The notes under the pieces were generated by a model. The model had not been told where the DNA came from. It was given only the letters and a program-made list of their open reading frames with translations, and made no database searches. The translations under genes and the position numbers were made by a program. DNA of 64,000 nucleotides from Sulfolobus tengchongensis (lineage in GTDB: Archaea > Thermoproteota > Thermoprotei_A > Sulfolobales > Sulfolobaceae): the NCBI RefSeq assembly GCF_036967215.1, contig NZ_CP146016.1, positions 80,001-144,000 on the forward strand, given 5' to 3'. Below are positions 42,430-50,602 of this stretch, piece after piece. Position 1 is the first letter of the stretch; every line of letters starts with the position of its first letter.

Positions 42430-43299
42430 ATGAAGATAGGTCTCATAGGTTTAGGAATAATGGGATACAGAATTGCTGCAAATTTAGCAAAAGCAGGCAA
42501 GCTTAATGTAGTTTTTGATAGGACTCAAGATAAAATGGAAAAGTTCGTTAAAGAATATAAGGTTGCAAAATCTTCAACCACTAAGGAACTTGTTGAATCA
42601 TCAGACGTTATAATAACTATGCTAGCCGATGATAATGCAGTAAAGTCTGTTGTAGAGCCACTAACACCTTTAATGAAGGGTAAGATTTTAATTGACATGA
42701 GTACAATAAGCCCTACGTTAAGTATCAGCCTTGCAAGGAAAATAGAGAATAGTGGTGGCTTAATGTACGACGCACCAGTTATAGGAACCTCGACATTTGT
42801 TGAACAGAAAAAATTAGTAGTGTTAGTAGGCGGACCAAAGGATAAGTTTGACGTAGTTTATGACATAGCTAAGGAAACAGCGTCCGCTGTAGTATATATG
42901 GGTTCAAACGGCATGGGACTTTATGCTAAATTGGTAAATAACTTACTTTTAGGCTCTTATATTGCAGCAGTTGCGGAAGCTTATAACTTTGGAGTAAGAG
43001 CTGGTTTAGATCCTCAACAAATAGCTAATATTTTAACTACCTTAAGTAGCGCTAGGTCTCCCACAACTGAGTTAAAAGCTCCAAAGCTATTGAAAGAAGA
43101 TTATTCTACTCAATTTGCTACTAAACACATGAGTAAAGATTTGGAAATTATTTCAAGAGAAGCGCAGAACTTGAAGGTTATAACACCAATATCTTCATTA
43201 GCGTTACAATTATATAAAATGGCAGAGGCATTAGGTTATTCTGAAGCCGATTTTATTTCAATCGTTGAGGTATTCAAAAGGCTTTCCCCTAAAACCTAA
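42430..43299 (+). CDS. Beta-hydroxyacid dehydrogenase family oxidoreductase
   Basis: NAD(P)-dependent enzyme of the 3-hydroxyisobutyrate dehydrogenase / glyoxylate reductase family. GLGIMGYRIAANLAKAG binds the dinucleotide; DMSTISPTLS and the catalytic lysine region KLVNNLLLGS are present. 289 residues. The substrate (2-hydroxy-3-oxopropionate, succinic semialdehyde, 3-hydroxyisobutyrate) cannot be read from sequence. Possibly cotranscribed with the SDR gene 24 nt downstream. Confidence 0.85.
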   Translation: MKIGLIGLGIMGYRIAANLAKAGKLNVVFDRTQDKMEKFVKEYKVAKSSTTKELVESSDVIITMLADDNAVKSVVEPLTPLMKGKILIDMSTISPTLSISLARKIENSGGLMYDAPVIGTSTFVEQKKLVVLVGGPKDKFDVVYDIAKETASAVVYMGSNGMGLYAKLVNNLLLGSYIAAVAEAYNFGVRAGLDPQQIANILTTLSSARSPTTELKAPKLLKEDYSTQFATKHMSKDLEIISREAQNLKVITPISSLALQLYKMAEALGYSEADFISIVEVFKRLSPKT

Positions 43300-43323
43300 A
43301 ATCCTTTTTTCCAAAAATTTCTT

Positions 43324-44121
43324 ATGCACATTAATATTTCTGGTAAAAGGGTTCTCATTACAGCGTCAACTGAAGGGATAGGTAGAGGTATTGCAGAAGC
43401 CTTTTTAAGAGAAGGTTGCAATGTTGTGATATCCTCTAGAAATGAAGAGAAGGTAAAGAAAGCATTACTAGAGATGAGAAATATAAGCCCATCTGTATGG
43501 GGCTTCGTATCTGATTTAACAGATCTTAGATCATTAGAGGAATTAGTTAAGTCTAGTATTGAAATTATGAATGGAATAGATATTTTAATAATAAATTCTG
43601 GAAATCCACCCCGAGAGCCCTCTTATTTCTTTGAAAACACTTTAGATGATTGGGACTATTCAATCAAATTATATCTCCTAAGCGCAATAAAATTAGTAAA
43701 TTTAACTCATGAATACATGAGAGCTCAAAGATGGGGCAGAATATTTTTCCTTTCTTCTTGGACAGTTAAGGAGCCACAAAGGATGTTTTCATTAGCTGAC
43801 ATATCAAGAGCCCCTTTAATTCAAATGGCAAAACTACTTAGCAAGGAACTGGGCGGATATAACATAACTGTTAATACAATTTTAATGGGAAGCTTTGAGA
43901 CAGAAGGTGCAAAAAAATCTCTGAGAAGATATGCTGAAAAAACTGGCGAGCCTTTAGACTTTGTGTGGAAAAGAGAGGTCATTTCACAAATACCTATTGG
44001 CAGAACGGGAAATATAAAAGAGGAATTAGGTTCCCTATTAGTGTTTTTGTCCTCAGACTATGGTAGCTACATTAATGGTACGTCAATTCTAATTGATGGC
44101 GGGATGACTAGGTCGATTTAA
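43324..44121 (+). CDS. SDR-family protein with non-canonical active site
   Basis: 265 residues, Rossmann fold. Cofactor motif is TASTEGIGRGIA and the NNAG position reads INSGNPP. The Ser of LSSWTVKEPQ is present, but the YxxxK motif is replaced by A-DIS-R (SLADISRAPLIQ). This form recurs in a branch of SDR proteins with SN/AD...R, so it is probably not a sequencing error. Function unknown; NAD(P) binding is likely, dehydrogenase activity uncertain. Confidence 0.75.
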   Translation: MHINISGKRVLITASTEGIGRGIAEAFLREGCNVVISSRNEEKVKKALLEMRNISPSVWGFVSDLTDLRSLEELVKSSIEIMNGIDILIINSGNPPREPSYFFENTLDDWDYSIKLYLLSAIKLVNLTHEYMRAQRWGRIFFLSSWTVKEPQRMFSLADISRAPLIQMAKLLSKELGGYNITVNTILMGSFETEGAKKSLRRYAEKTGEPLDFVWKREVISQIPIGRTGNIKEELGSLLVFLSSDYGSYINGTSILIDGGMTRSI

Positions 44122-44150
44122 GAGCTAATGGAAACCTTTAATATTACCCT

Positions 44151-44202
44151 TGAAGGACTTAAGGTATTATCCTTCATCTAAGTCATGGAAAGGTTTATAA
44201 AA
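44151..44202 (+). promoter_or_regulatory. Cren7 promoter and upstream inverted repeat
   Basis: TTTATAAAA (44194-44202) with a purine-rich BRE (GGAAAGG) directly upstream is a strong promoter, giving a leader of about 9 nt. A perfect 7-bp inverted repeat, TGAAGGA (44151-44157) and TCCTTCA (44170-44176), lies 17 bp upstream of the TATA box. Confidence 0.55.
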
Positions 44203-44232
44203 TTAGTCCTATATTAGTATTATAGAGAAAAT

Positions 44233-45128
<896 letters not shown>

Positions 45129-45132
45129 GATT

Positions 45133-45408
45133 ATGTCAATTTTAGAAGATCCGGAGTTTGTAAAGCTAAGGCAATTTAAAGGTAAGGTTAATCTTGATCT
45201 GGTAATGCAAATATTGGATGAGATAGAGCTAGATTTAAGGGGAAGTAATAACATTAAGACGACTATAATATACGTTTACTCAAGCCATCTAGATGAGGTA
45301 AGAAAGAATAAAGAATTTTATGATATAATTGCCGATATATTGCAGAAATATTACCAAAAAATAGGCATAGAGAATGTAAGTCAATTGATACTAAACACTA
45401 TAAGATAA
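45133..45408 (+). CDS. Hypothetical protein downstream of pyrH
   Basis: 91 residues, unrecognised. All-helical and acidic (DEIELDLRGSNNIKTTI, DIIADILQKYYQKIG). Its 4-nt spacing from pyrH points to one transcript. No evidence for membrane, metal or catalytic role. Confidence 0.55.
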   Translation: MSILEDPEFVKLRQFKGKVNLDLVMQILDEIELDLRGSNNIKTTIIYVYSSHLDEVRKNKEFYDIIADILQKYYQKIGIENVSQLILNTIR

Positions 45409-45440
45409 TTCGTATTTCGAACCTTTCTTTACCGAATTCA

Positions 45441-45448
45441 TTATATAT
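45441..45448 (+). promoter_or_regulatory. TATA box of the homocitrate synthase gene
   Basis: TTATATAT is centred 27 nt before the ATG, giving a leaderless mRNA. Confidence 0.5.
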
Positions 45449-45471
45449 CCTTTACCTTAACTCTCACTCAT

Positions 45472-46857
45472 ATGGTAAAAGTAGGTATTTTAGATTCAAC
45501 TCTAAGAGAAGGCGAACAGACTCCTGGTGTGATATTCACTGTAGAACAAAGGGTGGAGATTGCTAAGGCATTATCTGATTTAGGAGTAGCTATGATAGAA
45601 GCAGGTCATCCAGCGGTTTCTCCAGATATTTATGAGGGAATCAAAAAAATAATTAAACTAAAGAAAGAAGGAGTTATAACATCAGAAATTGTAGGTCACA
45701 GTAGAGCAGTTAAAAGGGATATAGAAATTGCAGCCGAATTAGAAGTAGATAGAATAGCGATATTTTATGGTGTTAGTGATATTCATTTAAAAGCTAAACA
45801 TAAGACTACTAGAGAGGAGGCCCTAAGGGTAATAGCTGAGACTATTAGCTATGCTAAAAGTCATGGCGTTAAAGTGAGATTTACTGCTGAAGATGGGTCA
45901 AGAACAGACTTCGAATTCCTAGTTACTGTTTCCAGAGTAGCTAGGGATGCTGGAGCTGATAGGGTAAGCATAGCCGATACTGTTGGAATATTATATCCAT
46001 CCAAAACTAAGGAATTGTTCAGTGCATTAATAAAAGAGGTCCCAAACTTGGAATTTGATATACATGCCCACAATGACTTAGGTTTAGCGGTTGCTAATGC
46101 ATTAGCAGCAGTAGAGGGTGGTGCTACAATCGTTCATACCACAGTTAATGGACTTGGCGAGAGAGTGGGTATAGTTCCTCTGCAACAGATAGCTGCTGCA
46201 ATTAAATATCATTTTGGGATAGATGTAGTAAAGCTGGATAAGTTACAATACGTATCAAGTCTTGTCGAGAAATACAGCGGTATCCCTATGCCACCTAATT
46301 ATCCTATAACTGGGGATTATGCATTTTTGCATAAAGCAGGAGTTCATGTTGCAGGTGTGCTTAATGATCCTAGAACATACGAGTTTATGCCACCAGAGAC
46401 ATTTGGTAGATCAAGGGATTATACTATAGATAAATACACTGGAAAACACGCATTAAGAGACAAATATGAAAAATTGGGTGTAAAGTTATCTGATGCAGAA
46501 ATAGATCAAATATTAGCTAAAATTAAATCTAATACCACAGTTAGATTTTATAGAGATGTAGATTTACTAGAGTTAGCTGAAGAAGTAACTGGGAGGATAT
46601 TAAAACCAAGGCCACCAGAACATATAGAAGCGCTTATTTCTGTTAAGTGCGACTCCAACGTTTACACTACTTCAGTTACTAGACGCTTATCAGTAATTTC
46701 TGGTGTTAAGGAGGTTATGGAGATTTCAGGAGATTATGATATCTTAGTCAAAGTAGAGGCTAAAGACTCTAATGATCTAAACCAGATAATTGAAAGTATA
46801 AGAGCTACTAAAGGAGTGAAGTCGACTCTAACTTCTCTAGTTCTTAAGAGAATGTAA
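45472..46857 (+). CDS. lysS: Homocitrate synthase with C-terminal RAM domain
   Basis: Condenses acetyl-CoA and 2-oxoglutarate, first step of the LysW-dependent aminoadipate route to lysine. The DRE-TIM barrel has DSTLREGEQTPGV and HAHNDLGLAVANALAAVEGG; the RAM (Lrp-type, ACT-like) domain at about 385-461 (VTRRLSVISGVKEVMEIS...) senses an effector, probably lysine. 2-isopropylmalate synthase is the closest alternative, but the C-terminal RAM domain fits the Sulfolobus homocitrate synthase. Confidence 0.85.
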   Translation: MVKVGILDSTLREGEQTPGVIFTVEQRVEIAKALSDLGVAMIEAGHPAVSPDIYEGIKKIIKLKKEGVITSEIVGHSRAVKRDIEIAAELEVDRIAIFYGVSDIHLKAKHKTTREEALRVIAETISYAKSHGVKVRFTAEDGSRTDFEFLVTVSRVARDAGADRVSIADTVGILYPSKTKELFSALIKEVPNLEFDIHAHNDLGLAVANALAAVEGGATIVHTTVNGLGERVGIVPLQQIAAAIKYHFGIDVVKLDKLQYVSSLVEKYSGIPMPPNYPITGDYAFLHKAGVHVAGVLNDPRTYEFMPPETFGRSRDYTIDKYTGKHALRDKYEKLGVKLSDAEIDQILAKIKSNTTVRFYRDVDLLELAEEVTGRILKPRPPEHIEALISVKCDSNVYTTSVTRRLSVISGVKEVMEISGDYDILVKVEAKDSNDLNQIIESIRATKGVKSTLTSLVLKRM

Positions 46858-46871
46858 ATTCCCTTCTAAAA

Positions 46872-46880
46872 CTTTTTAAG
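46872..46880 (+). promoter_or_regulatory. TATA box of the tRNA-Leu gene
   Basis: CTTTTTAAG lies about 30 nt before the mature 5' end of the tRNA, the spacing expected for a tRNA promoter with a short leader. Confidence 0.4.
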
Positions 46881-46906
46881 GATAAGGTATTTTATATTTA
46901 AAATGT

Positions 46907-47005
46907 GCGGGGGTGCCCGAGCTGGTCAAAGGGGGCGGACTCAAGACCCTACAGTAAGAGATCCGCTGGCGAAGGCCTTCGCGGGTTCAAATCCCGTCCC
47001 CCGCA
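46907..47005 (+). tRNA. tRNA-Leu (CAA) with a 15-nt intron
   Basis: Acceptor stem GCGGGGG/CCCCCGC with discriminator A, D-arm CCC...GGG, anticodon stem GCGGA/TCCGC, long variable arm (type II), T-arm with TTCAAAT loop. The anticodon CAA is at 46942-46944. A 15-nt intron follows position 37 (46946-46960: ACCCTACAGTAAGAG); removal gives an 84-nt tRNA. CCA is not encoded. Its processing would need the splicing endonuclease and the RtcB ligase found in this window. The 3' 19 bases overlap rpiA on the other strand. Confidence 0.92.
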
Positions 47006-47670
47006 TACATTTCTTCAATTTTGCCTTGTTCATCAGCCAATATTATCTTATCATAAAGTTCTTTACAGAAAACGCCAGTCTCTATTACTGCTGGTATTTC
47101 TTTAACAGTCTTATCAAACTTGCATAAATCTTCGTCTTTTACACTAACGTCTAAAATAGCATTTCCATTATCTGAAATAATTGGTCCTATTTTACCAGTT
47201 CCCTCTCTAACTTTCACGTTAAATCCTCTTTTTTCTAGCTCTTTCTTAACGTAATTTAAACTGATACTTATCACCTCCACTGGAACATCAATAATTTTAA
47301 TGTCTTTCAATTTACTAAACTCTCCTATAAATATTCTGTATTCTGAAAAATAAGCTAAAACTTTCTCTCTTAGCAATGCACCTCCTCCACCTTTTATCAT
47401 AATACCATTTTTTGTAACTAGATCAAAACTATCAATATAGACTAATGGCTGGATTCCGGAGAGAGGTGAGATAACGTTAAAGCCATATTTACTTAATTCA
47501 ATTTCAGTGTCAATAGAGCTTGCTATAAACAGAGAATCTTTTCTTATACTATCATCTCCGCTTAAAACCTCTATTAATTTCCTCACGGTTCTTCCAGTAC
47601 CTATACCGATTACTTTCTTTCCCTTTAAGTAGCTTAATACGTATGTTGCTAGTAATTCTTTTGCATCCAC
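46987..47670 (-). CDS. rpiA: Ribose-5-phosphate isomerase A
   Basis: Interconverts ribose-5-phosphate and ribulose-5-phosphate. GIGTGRTVRKLIEVL is the phosphate-binding loop, DSFDLVTKNGIMIKGGGGAL and KLKDIKIIDVPVEV follow, as in RpiA. 227 residues. The start is GTG, 27 nt from a TATA box (AAATATAAAAC as read on the plus strand), so leaderless. The last six codons and stop are antisense to the tRNA-Leu acceptor and T-stem. Confidence 0.93.
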   Translation of the reverse strand: MDAKELLATYVLSYLKGKKVIGIGTGRTVRKLIEVLSGDDSIRKDSLFIASSIDTEIELSKYGFNVISPLSGIQPLVYIDSFDLVTKNGIMIKGGGGALLREKVLAYFSEYRIFIGEFSKLKDIKIIDVPVEVISISLNYVKKELEKRGFNVKVREGTGKIGPIISDNGNAILDVSVKDEDLCKFDKTVKEIPAVIETGVFCKELYDKIILADEQGKIEEMYAGDGI

Positions 47671-47690
47671 GAGTAAATGGTTAGTGCAAC

Positions 47691-47701
47691 AAATATAAAA
47701 C
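47691..47701 (-). promoter_or_regulatory. TATA box of rpiA
   Basis: GTTTTATATTT on the minus strand is centred 27 nt before the GTG start. It lies directly downstream of the box D of the sRNA candidate on the same strand. Confidence 0.5.
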
Positions 47702-47702
47702 C

Positions 47703-47766
47703 TATGTCAGCGTTTGCACATCCTTCTTCATCTAAATCATTATAAGCCTGGAAGTTCATCACTAAT
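47703..47766 (-). ncRNA. Possible C/D box sRNA upstream of rpiA
   Basis: On the minus strand: box C GTGATGA (47756-47762), box C' ATGAAGA (47725-47731), a 14-nt segment, then box D CTGA (47707-47710). Box D' is only ATGA. The spacers (15 and 14 nt) are longer than in the other candidates and no good TATA box precedes it, so I rate it lower. Confidence 0.35.
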
Positions 47767-47829
47767 CTTTACTTTATGATAATACAATAAGGTAATAAAA
47801 AATATATTAGCAATATAGTAGATTGAAGT

Positions 47830-48437
47830 ATGTCAAACTCTAACCACCTGGCTAACGAAAGGACCTTATTAGCGTGGATACGTACGGGTATTGCTCTTAT
47901 AGGTTTTGGTTTTGTAATTGCCGTTGAAAGCAGTTCCCATAAAGGCACGAAGTTTATATGCTATACTTACAATTTGCTTTTTAGGTCCCACTCTAGATGT
48001 TGATGGTAAATTTCCGAATGGTGGTGGGGTTAAAACAAGATGTGGAGGGTTTTCTCAAAGGGTGAGTGGGGGTTATCCCTCTAATGGGATTGGAAAGGAT
48101 AAGCGGAAAAATCCGTGACTTCGGTGAAATCCAGGGGTCGAGAGTTGAATACAAAGTATACGAGATTCAATGAGACCCAAACCCCAAATTTGTACTCTTT
48201 TTACATATTTTAAAGGCTAATAGTGGCCAATCTTTGTCGTCTGTAATTTATAGCGAGATCATGATAATTTTTGGTGTAGTTACAGTGATTTATGGATTAT
48301 ATACCTAATCTGTCTTATGAAAAAGACTTAGAAAAAGGAAGATTAAACCTAAGAAAACTCAAAATACTATCTTTGCGTTGGCAATTATAATTTTAGCCAT
48401 TATTCTTTCATTTCTCCTAATTATTCTAGAGATTTAA
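47830..48437 (+). pseudogene. DUF202 membrane protein, disrupted
   Basis: The first 31 codons ([20 protein letters not shown]) and, after a 263-bp interruption, KFVLFLHILKANSG followed by IMIIFGVVTVIYGLY are the two halves of a YidH/DUF202-type three-helix membrane protein. Two frameshifts follow (after GLYT, and after LRKLK), with the last helix in a third reading (FALAIIILAIILSFLLII). The gene is therefore dead: insertion plus two shifts. It ends within the pyruvate kinase 3' end on the other strand. Confidence 0.8.
47923..48185 (+). mobile_element. 263-bp structured insertion, MITE-like (IS200/605-type suspected)
   Basis: The insert splits DUF202 between codons Ala31 (GCC) and AAA-TTT, with no target duplication. 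It is G-rich compared with its surroundings and folds: GAGGG/CCCTC with CTCA/TGAG inside, CGGA-AAAA-TCCG, and near the right end a bipartite hairpin GGGTC+TTGAAT / ATTCAA+GACCC (48135-48178). It has no terminal inverted repeats. One forward frame stays open for 66 codons across its left part. Absence of duplication and a subterminal hairpin fit the IS200/605 group; SMN1 of Sulfolobus is a known non-autonomous element of this type. Confidence 0.5.
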
Positions 48438-49767
48438 TTATAACGAAGTTAGTTTTGCCTTCTTTTTGTTTGGGGTCTCCTCCTACTATAATAACTTTCT
48501 TGAATTTTGTACCTTTCATCTTTTCTTCGGCCAATTTTACTGAATCCTCTATTATTTCATCTATAGAGTTCATTTTCTTACTTATAATAATGGGTATTAC
48601 ACCGTAACATAATTTTAACCTTTTAGCTAATTTTGGGTTAGGGCATATTCCTATTATGTCTTTCTCTGGTCTTAATCTAGATACTCGTAGTACAGAGTTT
48701 CCAGATCTAGTATACACTATTATTGCGTCAGCCTTGGATATTTTGCAAGCGTTTACAGATGCTAATGCGATGGCATCACTTTCATTATTTAATGGTCCAA
48801 TTGATCTATGATGAATACTTTTCTCTACATTACTAATAATATTGTGTAATGTTTTTATACTTTCAACTGGATAATTCCCTATGGCCGTTTCGTCACTTAA
48901 CATAATTGCGTCAACACCCTGCATAATAGAGTTAGATATATCTATAATTTCGGCTCTAGTGGGTATAGGATTGTTTATCATTGAAGTTAGTACTTGAGTA
49001 GCCAAAATAACTGGTTTTCCAAAAACTCTTGCTATTCTTATTATTCTTCTTTGGATTAAAGGTAAATTTTCTAATCCGTTTTCTACTCCTAAATCGCCTC
49101 TAGCTACCATAACCCCATCAGCTTCTTTGACAATATTAACCAAGTTCTTTAGTGCTTCACTTTTTTCAATTTTGGCAATAATCCAGGCATCACCTTTTAC
49201 AAGTTCCTTCACTTTTTTTACATCATTCTCGTTGATTACAAAAGAAAGTCCTATATAGTCTGCACCTAAATCTAAGGCCCTCTTCAATAATCGCAGATCA
49301 TTTTCAGTTATTCCCGATTTTAAATTTACATTAGGAATATTTATTCCTTTTCTCGGTAATAAAATACCACCTTCTATTACTATTCCTTCTACTTGATCTT
49401 TTTTGACTGAAGTTACCTTTACCCTTATTGTGCCATCTGCAATTAAAATATATGAACCCTCCTTAACTGCAGAATAGAATAGCTCATCATCTACTGGAAT
49501 TCCGTTATTTTGGGAGAAAATTATCTTATCTCCTTTCTTCACTTCTATTGGCCCATTAAAATCTCCTAACCTCAGCTTAGGTCCGGGGAGATCGACTAAA
49601 ATTCCAGCTTCTGGGGCATATGTTTTAATGAGATCAAAGTATTTTTTATGGGACTCCTCGTCTCCATGCGCAAAATTAATTCTAAAAACGTCTACATACT
49701 CGGCTAGTTCTTTTACTTTTACCTCAGAGGAAGGACCTAAAGTAGCTACTATCTTAGTTTTTCTCAT
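48421..49767 (-). CDS. pyk: Pyruvate kinase
   Basis: Converts phosphoenolpyruvate and ADP to pyruvate and ATP. ATLGPSSEVKV near the start, KIEKSEALKNL, the MVARGDLGVENGLE signature, ATQVLTSMINNPIPTRAEI and the C-terminal allosteric domain are all present. 448 residues. GTG at 49770 is an alternative start; the ATG is preferred. The gene overlaps or abuts the stop of the upstream helical-protein gene (ATGTGATG), so the pair is coupled. Confidence 0.94.
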   Translation of the reverse strand: MRKTKIVATLGPSSEVKVKELAEYVDVFRINFAHGDEESHKKYFDLIKTYAPEAGILVDLPGPKLRLGDFNGPIEVKKGDKIIFSQNNGIPVDDELFYSAVKEGSYILIADGTIRVKVTSVKKDQVEGIVIEGGILLPRKGINIPNVNLKSGITENDLRLLKRALDLGADYIGLSFVINENDVKKVKELVKGDAWIIAKIEKSEALKNLVNIVKEADGVMVARGDLGVENGLENLPLIQRRIIRIARVFGKPVILATQVLTSMINNPIPTRAEIIDISNSIMQGVDAIMLSDETAIGNYPVESIKTLHNIISNVEKSIHHRSIGPLNNESDAIALASVNACKISKADAIIVYTRSGNSVLRVSRLRPEKDIIGICPNPKLAKRLKLCYGVIPIIISKKMNSIDEIIEDSVKLAEEKMKGTKFKKVIIVGGDPKQKEGKTNFVIIKSLE

Positions 49768-50279
49768 CACATAACCTTGCTTGCTACTTCTTTAATCTTT
49801 TCGCATGCCTCCTTTAATCCATTCTCGCATGCTTTTCTTAATACATCATTACTTTCTCTGATTGCTCCTAATTTTCTATACGCTATGCCTATCTTTAGTA
49901 AAAATTCTGGTTTAATATTCTCATTCTTTAAATCATTATATAATTTATCAAGAGAATCTTTCTTATTTAATTTAACTATAGTATCTAGTGCTAGATCGAT
50001 ATACTCACTCATTTTATTCGTAATAGCATAACAATAAACTATCCTCTTAATATTTGCACACGCAGATATATCAAATATCTTACCTAAAGAATTTAAGATG
50101 TTTACAACGGCATCGCAACTTGCAGTATCTATCACATTACATATGATCCAGTTCGAGTCCTTAATATTTTCAGGGGTTATTATCTTAGAGAGTAAATCTA
50201 TCCCTTGCTCAACAAACCCGTCAAGGATCAGCTTTTTGGCTTCAATTAATTTTTTTCTAAGCTCTTGACTTTCGCTCAT
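49767..50279 (-). CDS. TPR-like helical protein coupled to pyruvate kinase
   Basis: About 170 residues, all-helical. Segments FVEQGIDLLSKI, LKIGIAYRKLGAIRESNDVL and ENGLKEACEKIKE resemble tetratricopeptide units. The start chosen is the ATG about 25 nt after a TATA-like ATTTAAACC element; an ATG six codons upstream is the alternative. Function unknown; coupling to pyk suggests only shared expression. Confidence 0.6.
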   Translation of the reverse strand: MSESQELRKKLIEAKKLILDGFVEQGIDLLSKIITPENIKDSNWIICNVIDTASCDAVVNILNSLGKIFDISACANIKRIVYCYAITNKMSEYIDLALDTIVKLNKKDSLDKLYNDLKNENIKPEFLLKIGIAYRKLGAIRESNDVLRKACENGLKEACEKIKEVASKVM

Positions 50280-50602
50280 CAATAATACTCTACGCATTAA
50301 TGGTTTAAATGATTTCCTTAAAGCTAGCGCTAAATACGTTTCAATAGCATGTACGCAATTGAAAGACTACTTCTGAATAAAATTAAGTCTGTTTATAATT
50401 AGGCAATAAGATTTTAACCAGTCTAAAGTGAAGTTGAGATGAATTACCATATTAAGAGTTACACTGCCTATCACGACATTTTACAAATGTTGTTACTTTT
50501 ATATGTTGCCTCTACAAAATCTAAAATCTTTCAATTTATAATAAATTATAATATAGACTAAAAGCAGATTTTAACCTTATACGAAATATCACATAAATCA
50601 TT
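50280..50602. other. Intergenic region, no gene seen
   Basis: About 320 AT-rich bases between the TPR-like protein and the FAD oxidoreductase. It holds the promoter of the TPR-like gene at its left end and a 7-bp inverted repeat TTTCAAT/ATTGAAA (50339-50364). I see no C/D boxes in proper order, no ORF and no tRNA. Confidence 0.5.

Noticed and set aside
46903..47127. Two open frames of 66-74 codons across the tRNA
   Set aside because: They lie mostly over the tRNA-Leu and antisense to rpiA; composition is set by the tRNA.
46907..47710. Integrated element at the tRNA-Leu
   Set aside because: No integrase gene and no repeated tRNA 3' end were found on either side.
47918..48118. 66-codon open frame crossing the insertion
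   Set aside because: It begins in the DUF202 remnant and shows no known family or ribosome-binding site; probably fortuitous or a relic of the inserted element.
47923..48185. The G-rich insert as RNase P RNA or SRP RNA
   Set aside because: None of the universally conserved elements of either RNA are present, and it interrupts a protein gene.
50339..50364. TTTCAAT/ATTGAAA inverted repeat
   Set aside because: AT-rich, weak stem with no promoter at the correct position; too easily random to name.
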